Source: Hypericum androsaemum
Taxonomy: Eukaryota > Streptophyta > Magnoliopsida > Malpighiales > Hypericaceae
DNA: 64,000 nucleotides
Assembly: GCA_963995505.1 (NCBI GenBank)
Contig: OZ023180.1
Coordinates: forward strand, 5,491,442-5,555,441
Reading direction: 5' to 3'
Below, piece by piece: positions 24,595-35,399 of the stretch (positions are counted from its first letter, which is position 1; every line of letters starts with the position of its first letter). Position numbers and translations under genes: made by a program. Below the pieces are notes generated by a model, which worked only from the letters and a program-made list of their open reading frames with translations, made no database searches and had not been told where the DNA came from.

Positions 24595-25185
24595 TGTCAT
24601 GCCTAAACTTATTTCTCGCTTAGTCGTGCCGGCACTTGAGGTTAAACTCACCCCAAGTCAGCCTTCACTCGCACTCGTACACTCCCTCTCACAAATAGAG
24701 GTGAGAATGCCCTCAGATTTTTGTAACGCACGCTCACAATTTTAGAACATGAAATGCACAAGAATGTAAGTGCTTTATTACTCAATTTTTGGATGATTTA
24801 CAACAATGAGGGTCGGTCCTATTTATAGACAATGTGGACAGGGCCCCTACTTTACAACCTTTGGCCGAAAGGCCATGTACAACTCTCTACTTTGAATGGG
24901 CACCTTAAGTGCTTACAATCTGGCTGAATTGGCCTACTGGGTGGCCTATTTCATGGCCCCTGATGCCCTTTTCTTTATTCCCTCGTAGCCCTTCAAGGCT
25001 AGTTTGGAAGCCCATCGCAACCCTTCGATGGTCGGCTCGCAACCCTTCACTGGCTAGCTATTTTCCTTTGCAACTATTCACAAATTTAGTCTTCCCCATC
25101 GTGGCTTTTCATTGTACGTCAGGAAGGCCTCCTCACTCGCACACACTCGCATGTCTAGCTATCCTTGGAGGTGCGAGGTGTGACA
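24595..25185 (-). mobile_element. 3' LTR of chromovirus
   Basis: It opens TGTCATGCCTAAACTTATTT and closes GGTGCGAGGTGTGACA, and is collinear with 29767-30310. A TCTTCCCCACTT tract just right of it (25187-25199) is the polypurine tract read on the minus strand. A TATA-like TATTTATAG, complemented, lies near 24815. Confidence 0.9.
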
Positions 25186-25214
25186 TTCTTCCCCACTTAG
25201 TTCTACAATGCCCT

Positions 25215-25700
25215 CGTCGCAGCCTCGAACTCAGTAATCTTCTCACGAAATTGCCATAGGTGTAGTCTCTTTCCCAACTAGCCTCGTTGTTCAATTTTCA
25301 TTTCCATCAAATGAGATACTTCTTGTAGCTCGGGTTGGGTCCCCTCACTAGAATGACTCACTGCGCCTCGATCTTCCCTATCTCACTATCGTAATAGGAG
25401 TGGATGTTGGTCGGGGCTCGCTGCGACTCTTGGCGACTTAGATCTTCCTCATCTGTATAGTAGAGCTTGAGCAAACTGATCTTAAACACCAGGTGAAACT
25501 TCAGATTGCTTGGTAGATCAAGTCTGTATGCCACCTTTCCTACTCGCTCAATGACTCGAAAATGGCCTTCGTAACGCCCTTATCAAAGTCTTGTTTAGCT
25601 TCTGCGCCTCCTTGGGTTGGTGCGCTTGTAGTTTAACTAGTACGAGGTCTCCCTCCTTGAAGGTCATCGCTTGGTGTCCGCCCACTTTTTCATCTTCTTT
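25215..25700 (-). pseudogene. Chromovirus integrase C-terminus and chromodomain
   Basis: Minus-strand 25565-25440 reads GHFRVIERVGKVAYRLDLP then FHLVFKISLLKLY, the GPY/F module. It is followed near 25390-25240 by pieces reading DSEIGKIEAQ, PSYKKYLI.WK and NNEASWERDYTYGNF. The last matches the EYLVKWKGLPxxxASWE core of an integrase-linked chromodomain, with stops replacing two positions. This domain is what identifies the element as a chromovirus; in that family it is thought to direct integration to heterochromatin. Confidence 0.7.
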
Positions 25701-26031
25701 TGGGCATAGGCCAAATATGCCTTCACTATCTCTGTCTTCTCATGCCAATTCTCAGCAAATCGGTAGGTAGAAGAGCTTACGCCCGTGTGTTCCATCATAA
25801 CTACTGATGAAAAGAGGAGTTATTACCCCGTTGCAATCTTGAATGGGATTTCTTGTGTCACCTCACTTCGATACAAATTGTAAAAGAATTGTGCCACATC
25901 TAGCAACTTCGCCCAATCTAGTTGGTTGGCGTTGATGTAGTGGCAGAGATAGATCTCCAATATCCTATTCACCCACTCCATCTGTCCATCGGTCTATGGA
26001 TGTACTGCTGATGAGAAGTTGAGGTTAGACC

Positions 26032-26500
26032 CTATAATCTTGAAGAGCTCCATTCAAACCATCTAGTGAACCATAAATTACGATCACTCACGATAGACTT
26101 AGGCACGCCCCAATACTTGATAACGTGCTTGAAAAATATCTTGGCCATCTCTTCTGCTGTACAATCCTTCGGTGCAGTGATGAACACCCCATACTTAGAG
26201 AACTTGTCCACCACTACGATGATTGTTTTACAACCCTCTGATTTCAGAAGGCCTATGATGAAGTCCATCGAGATACTTTCCCATGGCCTCTCTGGCGTCG
26301 ACAATGGTTGGAGCAACCCTCCAGGCTTTGTTTGCTCCATCTTGTCATGTTGACACAGCAAGCACGTCCGAACATAGAGTTTGATGTTGTCTTGCATCTT
26401 TGGCCAATAGAAACTTTCCTCCACAAGCGCTTAGGTGCGTGCCATTTTGGGGTGTACAACCTACTTTAAATCATGACATTCCTGAATGATTTCTCTTCGT
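26032..26500 (-). pseudogene. Chromovirus integrase core
   Basis: The frame 26424-26032 reads YWPKMQDNIKLYVRTCLLCQ, the zinc-binding end, then PERPWESISMDFIIGLLKS with the first catalytic aspartate. VVVDKFSKYGVFITAPKDC carries the second aspartate, and FFKHVIKYWGVPKSIVSDRN follows. The frame ends at a stop before the catalytic glutamate. Text 25740-26030 continues the core in broken frames. Confidence 0.85.
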
Positions 26501-26661
26501 AAGCCTCCCCACTACGGTATGAACAACCTATTTTTGATGGTGTAGAGCAGCCCGTCCTTCTCCCAGAATCTACAAGTCTTCCCTTCTTGTACTTGCGATC
26601 GTAACTTCTCCATGATTGGGTCATGTGACATGCCTTCTTTGACCCTGTCCATCAAAAGTGA

Positions 26662-27090
26662 CTACGGTAGGCTCATCGCAGCTATTGTAGCTAACTCTGC
26701 CTTACGACTTAGTGCATCAGCTACCACATTGGTCTTTCCCAACTTGTACTCCATCACAAAATCAAATTCTGTGAGGAAATCTTTCCACCTTGCTTGTTTC
26801 GGCGAGATCTTCTTTTGTGTCAAGAAGTAACTCATCGCAATATTATCTGTCTTCACCATGAACTTTGAACCCAGCAAGTAATATCTCCATGTCCGAAGGC
26901 AGTGTACCACCATGGTCATCTCCTTCTCTTGGACAGAATGGCGCCCCTCTGTGTCATTCAAATTGTGACTTTTGTATGCAATTGGATGACCATCTTGCAC
27001 CAGAACACCCCCAATAACAAAGTCAGAGGTATCAGTTTGTACCTCATATGGCTTCAAGTGGTCGGGTAAGGCTAGCATCGGCTTATCCAT
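26662..27090 (-). pseudogene. Chromovirus RNase H
   Basis: The frame reads EVQTDTSDFVIGGVLVQDGH, which is the TDASxxGIGAVLxQxGxPI start of gypsy RNase H, then EKEMTMVVHCLRTWRYYLLG, KTDNIAMSYFLTQKK and KTNVVADALSRK. The ADALSR end is intact. A frameshift near 27095 separates it from RT. Confidence 0.9.
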
Positions 27091-27101
27091 TATTGCTGCC
27101 T

Positions 27102-27978
27102 TTAATTTTTCAAAGGCCTCTTAGTATTCCTCGTCCACTTCCATGCTCGGTCTTTCTTCATTAGATCTGTCAAGGGTGTGGTAATCGCTGAGTACCCCTT
27201 GACTAACTTTTGATAGTAGTATGCCAACCCAAGGAAGGACCGTAATACGGGCACCTTCGTTGGTGCCTCACATGCTTGAATTGCCTCTACCTTCTTCGGA
27301 TCCATCCGTTGGCATCCTCCTCCAACAAAGTGGCCGAGGAAAGGCTCCTCTGTTTGTGCAAACATGCACTTCTCCTTCTTAACGAATAGTTTCCTTTCTG
27401 CCAATGCGTTGAACACTTTTCCTAGGTGGCCTGTATGTTCGTCCAACGTCTTGTTGTACACTATAATATCATCCAGATATACTATAACAAAGTCGTTGAG
27501 GAAGGGCTGTAGGACCTTATTTATCATGGTGTAAAAAGTTGCCGGGGCATTTGTTAGTCTGAAAAGCATCACCATGAATTCGTAATTTCCATACCTCGTC
27601 ATGCATGTCTTCTTTGCCTCATCGCCTTTGGCTTTGCATACCTTACAGTAGCCCGATCTCAGGTCCAACTTCAAAAACCACCTTGCATCTCTAAGTTGGT
27701 CAAACAAGTCTGTAATCAGTGGAATCAGATACTTATTCTTGATCATCAATTTGTTCAAGGCCCTATAGTCGATGCACAGTCGTAGGGACCCATCTTGCTT
27801 CTTCTAGAATTGCACTGGGGCACCGAATGGGGACTTCGAGGGCCTGATGAACCCAACATCCAATAGCTCTCGCAATTGCTTCCATAACTCTTCCAACTCT
27901 GGAGGGGCCATTCGATAAGGGGTTACCGAAAGAGGTTTTGCACCAACCTCCAACTCGATCATATGTTCCACCTCTCAC
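27102..27978 (-). pseudogene. Chromovirus reverse transcriptase
   Basis: Frame 27758-27102 (219 codons including the stop) has the RT blocks: KNKYLIPLITDLFDQL, FLKLDLRSGY with a catalytic aspartate, FRLTNAPATFYTMIN, and the YLDD box in IVYLDDIIVYNKTL. The thumb follows with SFLGLAYYYQKLVKGY. The N-terminal part (27978-27763) is in another frame after a frameshift near 27760. It is the best-preserved domain of the element. Confidence 0.9.
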
Positions 27979-28111
27979 CTAGGGATTAATTCTTTTGGCA
28001 ACTCCTTTGACATCATGTGCTTGAATTCTTTGAGGACCTCCGCAACCTGCTTCGTCACCATTATCTCTTATTCTTGCTCTTCATCGAGAAGTAGGATGTT
28101 GGCTCCTTGTT

Positions 28112-28480
28112 CTATAGCCCATTCTTCACTTGCATCATGGACAGAACCTTCACGAGCTGCCTCCCTTCTTTTGCGATAGGCACCAGACAAGCCCTCTCGT
28201 TGTCTACAATACACATAGAGTTAGCAAAGGGGATAGGGAAAGCCTGAACCTTATCCATGAAGTTGATACCGATGATAACAGGGAAATCATCCATGGTCAT
28301 CACCGAGAAATCCATCAGGCCTCGCCAATCTCTAAGGCGCACCTCTATGCCTCTTGCTACTCTGAGTTTATCATCCTTAAGGAGCCACCCTCCTTTGCGT
28401 ATGAGATCCCTAACCTTGCGACCTCTTTCACCTCAAGGAAGTTGTTGGATGCCCCCATGTCAATCAGCACTCAGATCTCG
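28112..28480 (-). pseudogene. Chromovirus protease
   Basis: On the minus strand near 28470-28430 the text reads VLIDMGASNNFLEVKEVA, a retroviral-type aspartic protease active site (D-M-G-A-S). The following frame (28342-28112) has RLRDWRGLMDFSVMTMDDF and VIIGINFM, matching the FxVVPMDDFxVILGxxFL pattern of chromoviral proteases. Confidence 0.85.
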
Positions 28481-29750
28481 TGGGAATTCACATTTCTCAT
28501 CACAAATATGCGGCCTCGCTTCTCTAAATTTGGCATCTCCACCTTCGCCTTGATTGAACTTGGAGGTTGTAGCACCCCAACCCTCACTTCGTTCACACTT
28601 GCCTCGGCCTCCTCTTGGCTCGCTACGGATAGTTTGTACCACTTTGGGTATTCAGCAGCCTGGTGGGGGCCATCGCAAATGTAGTACCCAGATGACCTCG
28701 GCTGATCCTTCCCGCTCTTATCGCCCCCTTTGTAAGAGTTAGACTTTGAGTTGGACCCCTTATCTTTTCTTTGCAATGAACGGTCTCCCCCACTTTTGCC
28801 CTTGCCTCCGAACCTTTCACCTTAGGTTTAAATTTGTGAAACTCCACTAAAGAGACTGCAACTGCTATGGCCGTCAAAAGATCTTGTGCTTTTTGACATT
28901 GTACATCCATCCTTGCCCAAAGTTAAAGTCCAACAGTGAAAACGAACAACGCCTCCTTCTCGATCATATCAAAATTTCCAACAACACGTCCAAAAATTCC
29001 TTGACATAATTGCTCACCGAGTTCTTATGTCCAAGCCTCCTTAGTCTTGCACGTGCCTCATGCTCGACACTTTTTGGGTAGAATTATTTCTTGATTTCAC
29101 GTCAGTAATCTTCCCACGTAGCTACAGTACAGGTTCCTCGCTCCACTTTGCCTTGCTTCCTTATCTGCAAGCTAAAGCGGGGATGTCCGCAACTTCGTAG
29201 CATCCTCAACGATATTAGTTGGTTCAAAATAGCGCTCTAGACCCCACAAGAAGTTATCGAGGTCCCTCGCATTCCTTTCTCTGCTAAAAACCTTCGATTT
29301 AGGGGGTTCGAACTTGGCAATCCCTCTGTGAATTGCACCTTTTCCAGCACCCGCCATTGCTCTTTGACATAGGTCGACTTCCACCTTCAAGTCAACGATC
29401 TCAGCCCTTACTGCCTTCCGAAACTCAACAAGTTGTTCCACAATGTTATTGAGGGACCCGTTCAGTGCCTCTAACATCTCGTTATGAAACGTGTTGTCCC
29501 TGATATCAATTTTATCTAGGCCTTGGACTATCTCTTCTAACTTGTTGGTGTTTTCGATCACCCCTTGTTCCATTCGGACAAGCCTTATCTCAAGGTGAGA
29601 AATAGGATCCGGGGGGTCAGATTTATCCCTCCATCGAGTATTTTTTTTCATTGGAGGTGGATCTTTGCCCCCCCCCCCCCCCAGATTTACCACCGCTGAA
29701 ATATCTTTGTTAACAGTTTTTCCCATGCACCAAGGTCTCTTTCAGAACCT
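28471..29750 (-). pseudogene. Chromovirus gag
   Basis: The start codon is at 29726 (minus). The first frame (29726-29172) has a Gly run encoded by a C15 homopolymer, a probable coiled region with KLEEIVQGLDKIDIRDN, and capsid text KFEPPKSKVF..DLDNFLWGLERYF. It then frameshifts. A nucleocapsid zinc motif near 28690 reads ICDGPHQAAEYP, in which the final Cys of C-x2-C-x4-H-x4-C is a Tyr. Several frame changes lie between 28780 and 29170. Confidence 0.75.
29668..29682. repeat. C15 homopolymer in gag
   Basis: An uninterrupted run of 15 C on the plus strand encodes the Gly run of the chromovirus gag on the minus strand. It is prone to slippage and to assembly error. Confidence 0.95.
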
Positions 29751-29751
29751 A

Positions 29752-29763
29752 GCTCTGATACCA
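29752..29763 (-). promoter_or_regulatory. Primer-binding site of chromovirus
   Basis: The minus strand reads TGGTATCAGAGC, a perfect 12-base match to the complement of the 3' end of plant initiator tRNA-Met. It lies three bases from the 5' LTR. Confidence 0.95.
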
Positions 29764-29766
29764 AAT

Positions 29767-30310
29767 TGTCACGCCTAAACTTGTTTCTCGCTTAGTCGTG
29801 TCGGCATTTGAGGTTAAACTCGCCCCGTGTCAGTCTTCACTCGCACTCGAACTCGCACACCCTCTCTCGCGGAAAGAAGTTAGAATGCCCTCAGATTTCT
29901 ATAACGCACAGTCACAATTTTAGAACACAAAATGCACAAGAATTTATGTGCTTTATTACTTAATTTATGGATGATTTACAACAATGGGTGTCGGCCCTAT
30001 TTATAGACAATGTGGGCAGGCCCCCTTCTTTACAACTCTTAGCTGAAAGGCCTTGTACAAATCCTGCTCTGAGTGGGCACCTTAGGTGCTTACAATCTTG
30101 CCGAATTAGCCTACTAGATTGGCCTATTTCGTGGCCCCTGGTGCCCTTCTTTTTATTCCCCCGCAGCCACTTCGCAGGTTGGCTGTTTTTTTTCGCAACT
30201 CTTCACAAATTTAATCTTCCTCTTCGTGGCTTTTTGTTGTGTGCTAGGAAGGCCTCCTCACTCGCACCGCCTCCCATGTCAAGCTGGCTTTGAAAGTACG
30301 AGGTGTGACA
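29767..30310 (-). mobile_element. 5' LTR of chromovirus
   Basis: Opens TGTCACGCCTAAACTTGTTT and closes AGTACGAGGTGTGACA (plus-strand reading). It is adjacent to the PBS on the minus strand and flanked by CTAG. Confidence 0.92.
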
Positions 30311-30873
30311 CTAGGGTAACTTAGAAAACTTGACTCGCTTCTTTTCCTAAAAAAATCACCCATTTTCGTTCAAATCGGTTTGGGCTCAAGCCTACGATGA
30401 AAAATCAATAAAAAAATGAGCCCAACTAAAATGGACCAATTTTGGAACTAGGGCTATTGCCCAAAAGTGTTCTTGTGCGCTGCCGGCAAATCCCAAAGGA
30501 AACTCCAGCCGTCCAACGCATGGCCTCGATCCCAAGTTATCGTGACCGTCGCTCTTTTCCCTGTGGCATGTCCAGCAAGGTACACAATCTCATCTTCAAG
30601 TCGTTCTTCCCTTAGAAGGTTCTGGAAAATCGTTCTCCTCAATGGTCTCTTCCCGGCGATTGTGAACTTTCAGATAGAGGGAACTCTGTGTACCATGAAC
30701 TTTGCGTATTGCACCTCGCTTCTGGCTAGACCGGTCGTCATCTCTGTCGACCGTTGTGTGTGGTCGGTTCTCTTGTGCGAGTGTCAGAAAGAACACTGTC
30801 TCCTCGATCTTCGATTGTCCAGCCTTGATAGTCTCGCAAACCCATTGGTGGTCATCCAACAGCGACACGATTT
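30311..30873 (-). other. Copia 1 leader, GC-richer segment
   Basis: It continues the leader of copia 1 after the chromovirus insertion. It is GC-richer than its surroundings and opens a 106-codon minus frame (30916-30596) with no domain I recognise. Copia 2 has a comparable GC-rich segment in its leader (45720-46090). No function is claimed. Confidence 0.4.
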
Positions 30874-31035
30874 GAATGAAGATTGGGGAAGAACCCTCAT
30901 TCCCGAAATTAGGCAAAAAAATCCTAATGAAAATTGGGGAAGAACCCTAATGAAGATTGGGGAAGAACCCTAATTCCCGAAATTAGGCATTAAAAACCCT
31001 AATGAAGATTGGGGAAGAACCCTAATTCTTGGTAT
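30874..31035. repeat. Tandem repeat with GATTGGGGAAGAACCCT units
   Basis: At least four copies of GATTGGGGAAGAACCCT alternate with CCCGAAATTAGGCA. The array continues in diverged form at 31775-31815 across the inserted solo LTR. It belongs to the copia 1 leader. Confidence 0.8.
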
Positions 31036-31774
31036 TGTTGGAAAATAACCCACTTTTCCGTGGACCCACACAACGCAACGGAAACACACAAACACACGAG
31101 CAAGCATAATGCATTAAGCATGAATCACAAACACAAAGGAAAGCACGAAAGGAGGGACACAAAATTTGTTCACCCAGTTCGATCCTCGATGATCTATGTC
31201 CGGGGGCATCCAAGCTAGGAGAGATTCTACTATAACACGCACGCACACGTGGAGTTTCACTCGCTCACTACAATGGATGCCACACGTTGGCTCACTCTTT
31301 CTCTCCTCTTTTCTCTTTTCTCTTGGAGAGCTCTTTGGCAATGGCAACCACACTCATTCAATGAGGCAAGAGAGTATTTATAGAGGCACCCTCTATTCTA
31401 AGTCTTTTGGGGCGAGCAGGGGCAAACTTGTCCAACTTTGCAACTTTTCCCAGCTGAACTGGCGCCAATCAACTGGCGATCGCCAGTGGCCTCACGCAGA
31501 AGTTCTGTAACTCGGCACTAGCGGTCGCTAGTTGACTTGCGACCGTAAGTCCCAACTAGCGGCTGCTAGTTGGCTGGCGCTTGCCAGCCCTTCAGCAACC
31601 TGACTTCGTGTACCGTTTCGACGACCTGTTACGAGTGCACTGGTGTTCCTCGACCATCCTCAAGGCTCTTCACTCGAGCCACACGACCCTCGTGCTCTTC
31701 ACTCGAGCCATCCTCACGGTTCTTCACTCGAACCAACTGAGTACGTCACTCGTACTCAGGCTCCATACCCAACA
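31036..31774 (-). mobile_element. Solo LTR (739 bp), copia-like ends
   Basis: It starts TGTTGGAAAATAACCC and ends CATACCCAACA, flanked by an exact 5-bp duplication GGTAT (31031-31035 and 31775-31779). No PBS or internal region is present, so this is a solo LTR from LTR-LTR recombination. A TATA-like CTCTATAAATAC on the minus strand near 31375-31386 implies minus orientation. It carries an array of GC-rich near-palindromes (31456-31595) and short CTCTTCACTCGAGCC repeats (31660-31730). It interrupts the copia 1 leader repeat. Confidence 0.88.
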
Positions 31775-32065
31775 GGTATTCCTAATTTTGGGAAGGTTCT
31801 TCCCCCCAAAAAATGGGGATTTATAGGAAAAAAATGCAAATGAATCCAAAACATTTCTCGCCTGTTCACATAAGGACATAGTCCTTTGTTGCGAGTAACA
31901 TACAAAAATTTCAATTGAATCCTACAAGGTTCTATCATTTTCACGCAAGGATGACAGAATCCTCTTTTCGCAAAAAAATTATGAGTTTTTTGGTTCCGAT
32001 TTTAGAAGAAAGAAACTCACATAATCAGATTTTGTTGTGAAAGCAATTTAAACCAGAACAAGCCT

Positions 32066-32084
32066 CGATTGGCTGAGATACCAA
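32066..32084 (-). promoter_or_regulatory. Primer-binding site of copia 1
   Basis: On the minus strand TTGGTATCTCAGCC adjoins the LTR end, an imperfect match to the TTGGTATCAGAGC initiator-Met site, with internal changes consistent with decay. Confidence 0.7.
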
Positions 32085-32492
32085 TGATGGTTTTTAATTA
32101 TAGTAGATCATAATCATAATAATTAAGAACTTTAATTAATAAATTCAATTAAATAGCCATAAAGATATAATTTATCTGTTGCGATTCAAATTCGTTCTTC
32201 ACATGAGATTGTTATTGGTATGCTCACGTATGAACAAAGCAGAAACAGACATTCACCGCTTAAAAAGCCTGAAAATTCCTGAGAGTGTTTTTGTGTACAT
32301 GAGAGAAAAGAAAAGAACTCCTTTTCTTTTTCTTACTACGAGTCTCATTTTTTTATGTTCGTTTTTTCTTGTATTTTTTCTCCCTTTAATAAAGAGAAAA
32401 ATCCCATAGGATAAGGAAAAGAAATTACAACTTCAACCCTTCTTTTCCCAAAAATCCCATAAAATTAGGAATGGAGAAATCATGGGTGTAAT
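32085..32492 (-). mobile_element. 5' LTR of copia element 1
   Basis: It is the partner of 17861-18312 in the same orientation, so copia 1 originally joined across 18313-32065 and three later insertions lie between. Similarity ends at GGGTGTAAT near 32492; the outermost LTR bases and a target duplication could not be identified, so the edge is probably eroded. Confidence 0.8.
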
Positions 32493-34980
32493 AATTGGGT
32501 CAAGATTCAGTGGAGATATGGGTAGTCCCCACCGAAGGGGATAGGGGCACTATTGAAAATATAATTATAGAAATAATTAAAAAAAAATAGTATCAGCTAA
32601 ACAATACAATTATGGAAAATAATACAATTTATGGAAATATAATTATGAGAATATTGGTATCCTTGTACTAGAATATTGGTTTCCATCTTCTCGGATATTG
32701 AGATTTCATCTTCTATGCTATTGGTTTCCTTCTACTCTGATATTAGTTTCATTCTACTATGATATTTATTTTATTTTACTACGATATTGGTTTTCATCTT
32801 CTCTGATATTGGTTTCCATCTTCTATGATATTGGTTTTCATCTACTCTAATATTGGTTTCATTCTATTATGATATTTAGTTTCATTCTACTACGATATTT
32901 GATTTCATTCTACTACGATATTGGTTTCCATCTTCTATGCTATTTGTTTGCTTCTACTCTGATATTGGTTTCATTCTACTGTGATATTGGTTTCATTCTA
33001 CTACAATGTTGGTTTTCATCTTCTCTGATATTAGTATCCTTGTACTCGAATATCAGTATCCTTCTTCTCTGATATTGGTATTCTTCTTCTTGGTTATTGG
33101 TAATTAATACAGAAATGTACCATTGTCACTCCACAAATATATCAATATTACAAATAAACTAATTTCTTTCATATTGCTCAAGGAACCTTTGCCTTTCCGA
33201 TTTGCAGCGACAAAGAAATCCGCAACCGCCGTCCTCCTCATCGAGACCACCTTACACTTTCCACCGAGCTTCGATGAACTCGATGCGTTCATCGTTGTAA
33301 CCCACGACCAACCAGTTGCCTTCACCTTCCATTTTGGCCTTGAACATCTTATGCGAGGTAAACCTGCACTTCCCCATCATGACACGAAAATCTCTCCTTC
33401 ACGTTCCAAAGGATCTGCTCAAATTGAAGAAAAACAGTCCCTACATAAAACTGTAAAAAGGCACACAAAATCCAAAACACCATGCAAACATAAATACCCA
33501 ACAACTCCACAACTCCTTTTAGCAATCAATTGATAAAAAAATGAAAAAAGAAAGAAGAGAAAAGCATCACGCAGCTTAAATTTAACCATAAAACAAACCC
33601 TTTTCCCTCAAAAAATTCATGAGAAAGAAGACGACGAGAGGGAGTGAGATGGCGAGGACAGTAGGATTTTGAACGATCTTGTCCTCTGGTGATCTCTTCT
33701 CTGAAGTGCTAGGATTTTCAGAGGAAGAGAGGATGGTACTTTTTTATTGGCAAATCGTGAGAGGAAGAGAGAGAAATGTTGGGTTGCCTAGAAACCCTAG
33801 ATGGGGTAATCTTGTGTAAAAACTCAATAATGCCCCCAGATAATTTTGACCATCAGATCTATAAAAAATAATTTTGATCAAATCTAATGGTCCATAATTC
33901 GTCCATACCATGGGGATGACTTTTATATAGTCCCTAATCAATCCAAAGCCTAATTTAAACTAACAATTTTAGGGTGGCTTGCTATACAACGAGTGATAAT
34001 GCGTGAACAAATAGAAATTTAATAAAATGAAGTAAAATTCGGTAAGACATTAGAGTAGAAAATATTAAAATCGCAATAATTTTAATATATCAAATAATAT
34101 CTACAGTTTTTATAATAAAAACATGATTAGAATTTTTTCTGGTCACTTGAGCTGTTTAGAATTTGGTTGTTGGGCATTTAATAAGTTAATATTTATGCAA
34201 CATTAGTTTAACATGGGTATGTAGTATAAATTTTGATATTTCAGTTTCGTTAAAAACTAATTAAAATTTTATCTTCGTAGTTTGAATTTGGTTCAGACTT
34301 GTACTAATAAATTAGTTTCTGTTAATACATCCGGTTATTTACTCACTTAGGTGGTTAGGTGTACTATAGCGACATGTGCCAATTGTACCTACTGTGTATA
34401 TTTATCGAGGTTAATACAAATTCACTTATAAAAAAATACATCCCGTCATTTTGAAAAAATAATGTATAGATTATACGTGTTCGAAAAGACAAAAGTTTGA
34501 CGTGCCTTTTCTTTTTTTCTCCGTTTCTCCTTCCTCTTGTATTGTTGAGATGGGCTTAATATTTAGCAGTAGGAGTCTTGTTCGTGGTCAAACTGACCGA
34601 TACCCATGTGGGCCCGGGTTGCAAAAATCTATTCAGAACTTCGAACGTGGCCGAGTTTGGGCTTTTGGGCTGTACTTTAATCCTGACCGTTGGATTGGCT
34701 TATGGGGGTTTCGACTGATTTCTCATTTTTCATACTACGATTTCGGGTGTTACAAGAAAATTTAGCACCCGAAATTATAAATTATACATATTATAATCCG
34801 GTGCAATAAAATTTACTTAAAAAAAGCTACGATTTCGGATGGTGCGATAGATAATTGGACCATGGGCCATGCATATTTGAGGCACAAGTGGAAACGACAC
34901 TTCACCTTTTCCCCTTTTAGATTAATTCAGTCAAATGACCGAACCGCGAGAAGGCTCCAACTCTTTTATGTCTCTCCAAC
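32493..34980. other. AT-rich stretch, no certain gene
   Basis: It holds a minisatellite (32645-33100), a GC-richer fragment (33180-33450) and otherwise AT-rich DNA. A minus frame in the fragment has text such as NWLVVGYNDERIEFIE but no family I recognise; it could be a captured gene piece. An inverted repeat GACCATCAGAT/ATCTAATGGTC lies at 33849-33893. No LTR or terminal inverted repeat was confirmed. Confidence 0.5.
32645..33100 (+). repeat. Minisatellite with GATATTGGTTTCCATCTTCT units
   Basis: About twenty imperfect units of ~22-23 bp have the form GATATTGGTTTCMWTCTWCT. The units vary by substitution and small indels. Confidence 0.85.
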
Positions 34981-35177
34981 CCGTCGTTGTTGTCATTGTT
35001 TTTTTTTGAAAAGTTTATTTCTGGTATTTATAGTTACGCATTGTTTGCGCTATGATCATCAGGATTGTAAATGATTTTTTAAGTTTTGTAGCTTTTTTTT
35101 TTGCATCAGAGGCTCAGGAAGGTTCGGGACACAAAATTGATTCTGAACCTAGAAACGACGTCGGACATTTTTGCTTG

Positions 35178-35399
35178 ATTGGTATGCTGATGTACGCAAA
35201 ATTGCGAACAATTAAACGCACAAGCAAATAGTATAGTGGTAAGTAAGGTTTTTAGAACTGAGGGTTGAACATTAAATCAATGCAAGTAATTGGTATGCTG
35301 ATGTACGCAAAATTGCGAACAATTAAACGCACAAGCAAATAGTATAGTGGTAAGTAAGGTTCTTAGAACTGAGGGTTGAACATTAAATCAATGCAAGTA
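35178..35399. repeat. 111-bp tandem duplication across LTR junction
   Basis: Copy 1 starts at 35178 (ATTGGTATGCTGATGTACGC) and copy 2 at 35289. Each unit includes 10 bp of original flank plus about 100 bp of LTR end, so the duplication occurred after LTR insertion. The copies differ by about one base. Confidence 0.92.

Larger units (their letters stand above)
24595..30310 (-). mobile_element. Complete Ty3/gypsy chromovirus with two LTRs
   Basis: The element spans 5716 bp on the minus strand, bounded by LTRs 24595-25185 (3') and 29767-30310 (5') with TGTCA..TGACA ends. The flanking CTAG on both sides (24591-24594; 30311-30314) is a 4-bp target duplication. PBS, gag, protease, RT, RNase H, integrase and a broken chromodomain follow in order, so it is a chromovirus. 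The LTRs differ visibly by substitutions and a ~47-bp length difference, and the coding region has frameshifts, so it is defective. The integrase text KYWGVPKSIVSDRN suggests a Galadriel/Reina-like lineage (inference). It is inserted in the leader of copia 1. Confidence 0.9.

Noticed and set aside
30467..30973. 168-codon plus-strand frame in the copia 1 leader
   Set aside because: Runs into the tandem GAAGAACCCT repeats and has an equally long minus counterpart; no domain recognised.
33123..33533. 136-codon plus-strand frame next to the minisatellite
   Set aside because: Both strands are open over the same stretch, with no domain on either; described only as an unidentified fragment.
35191..35250. 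Possible tRNA gene
   Set aside because: A- and B-box-like text only; no cloverleaf or acceptor stem could be drawn, and it is part of an LTR end.
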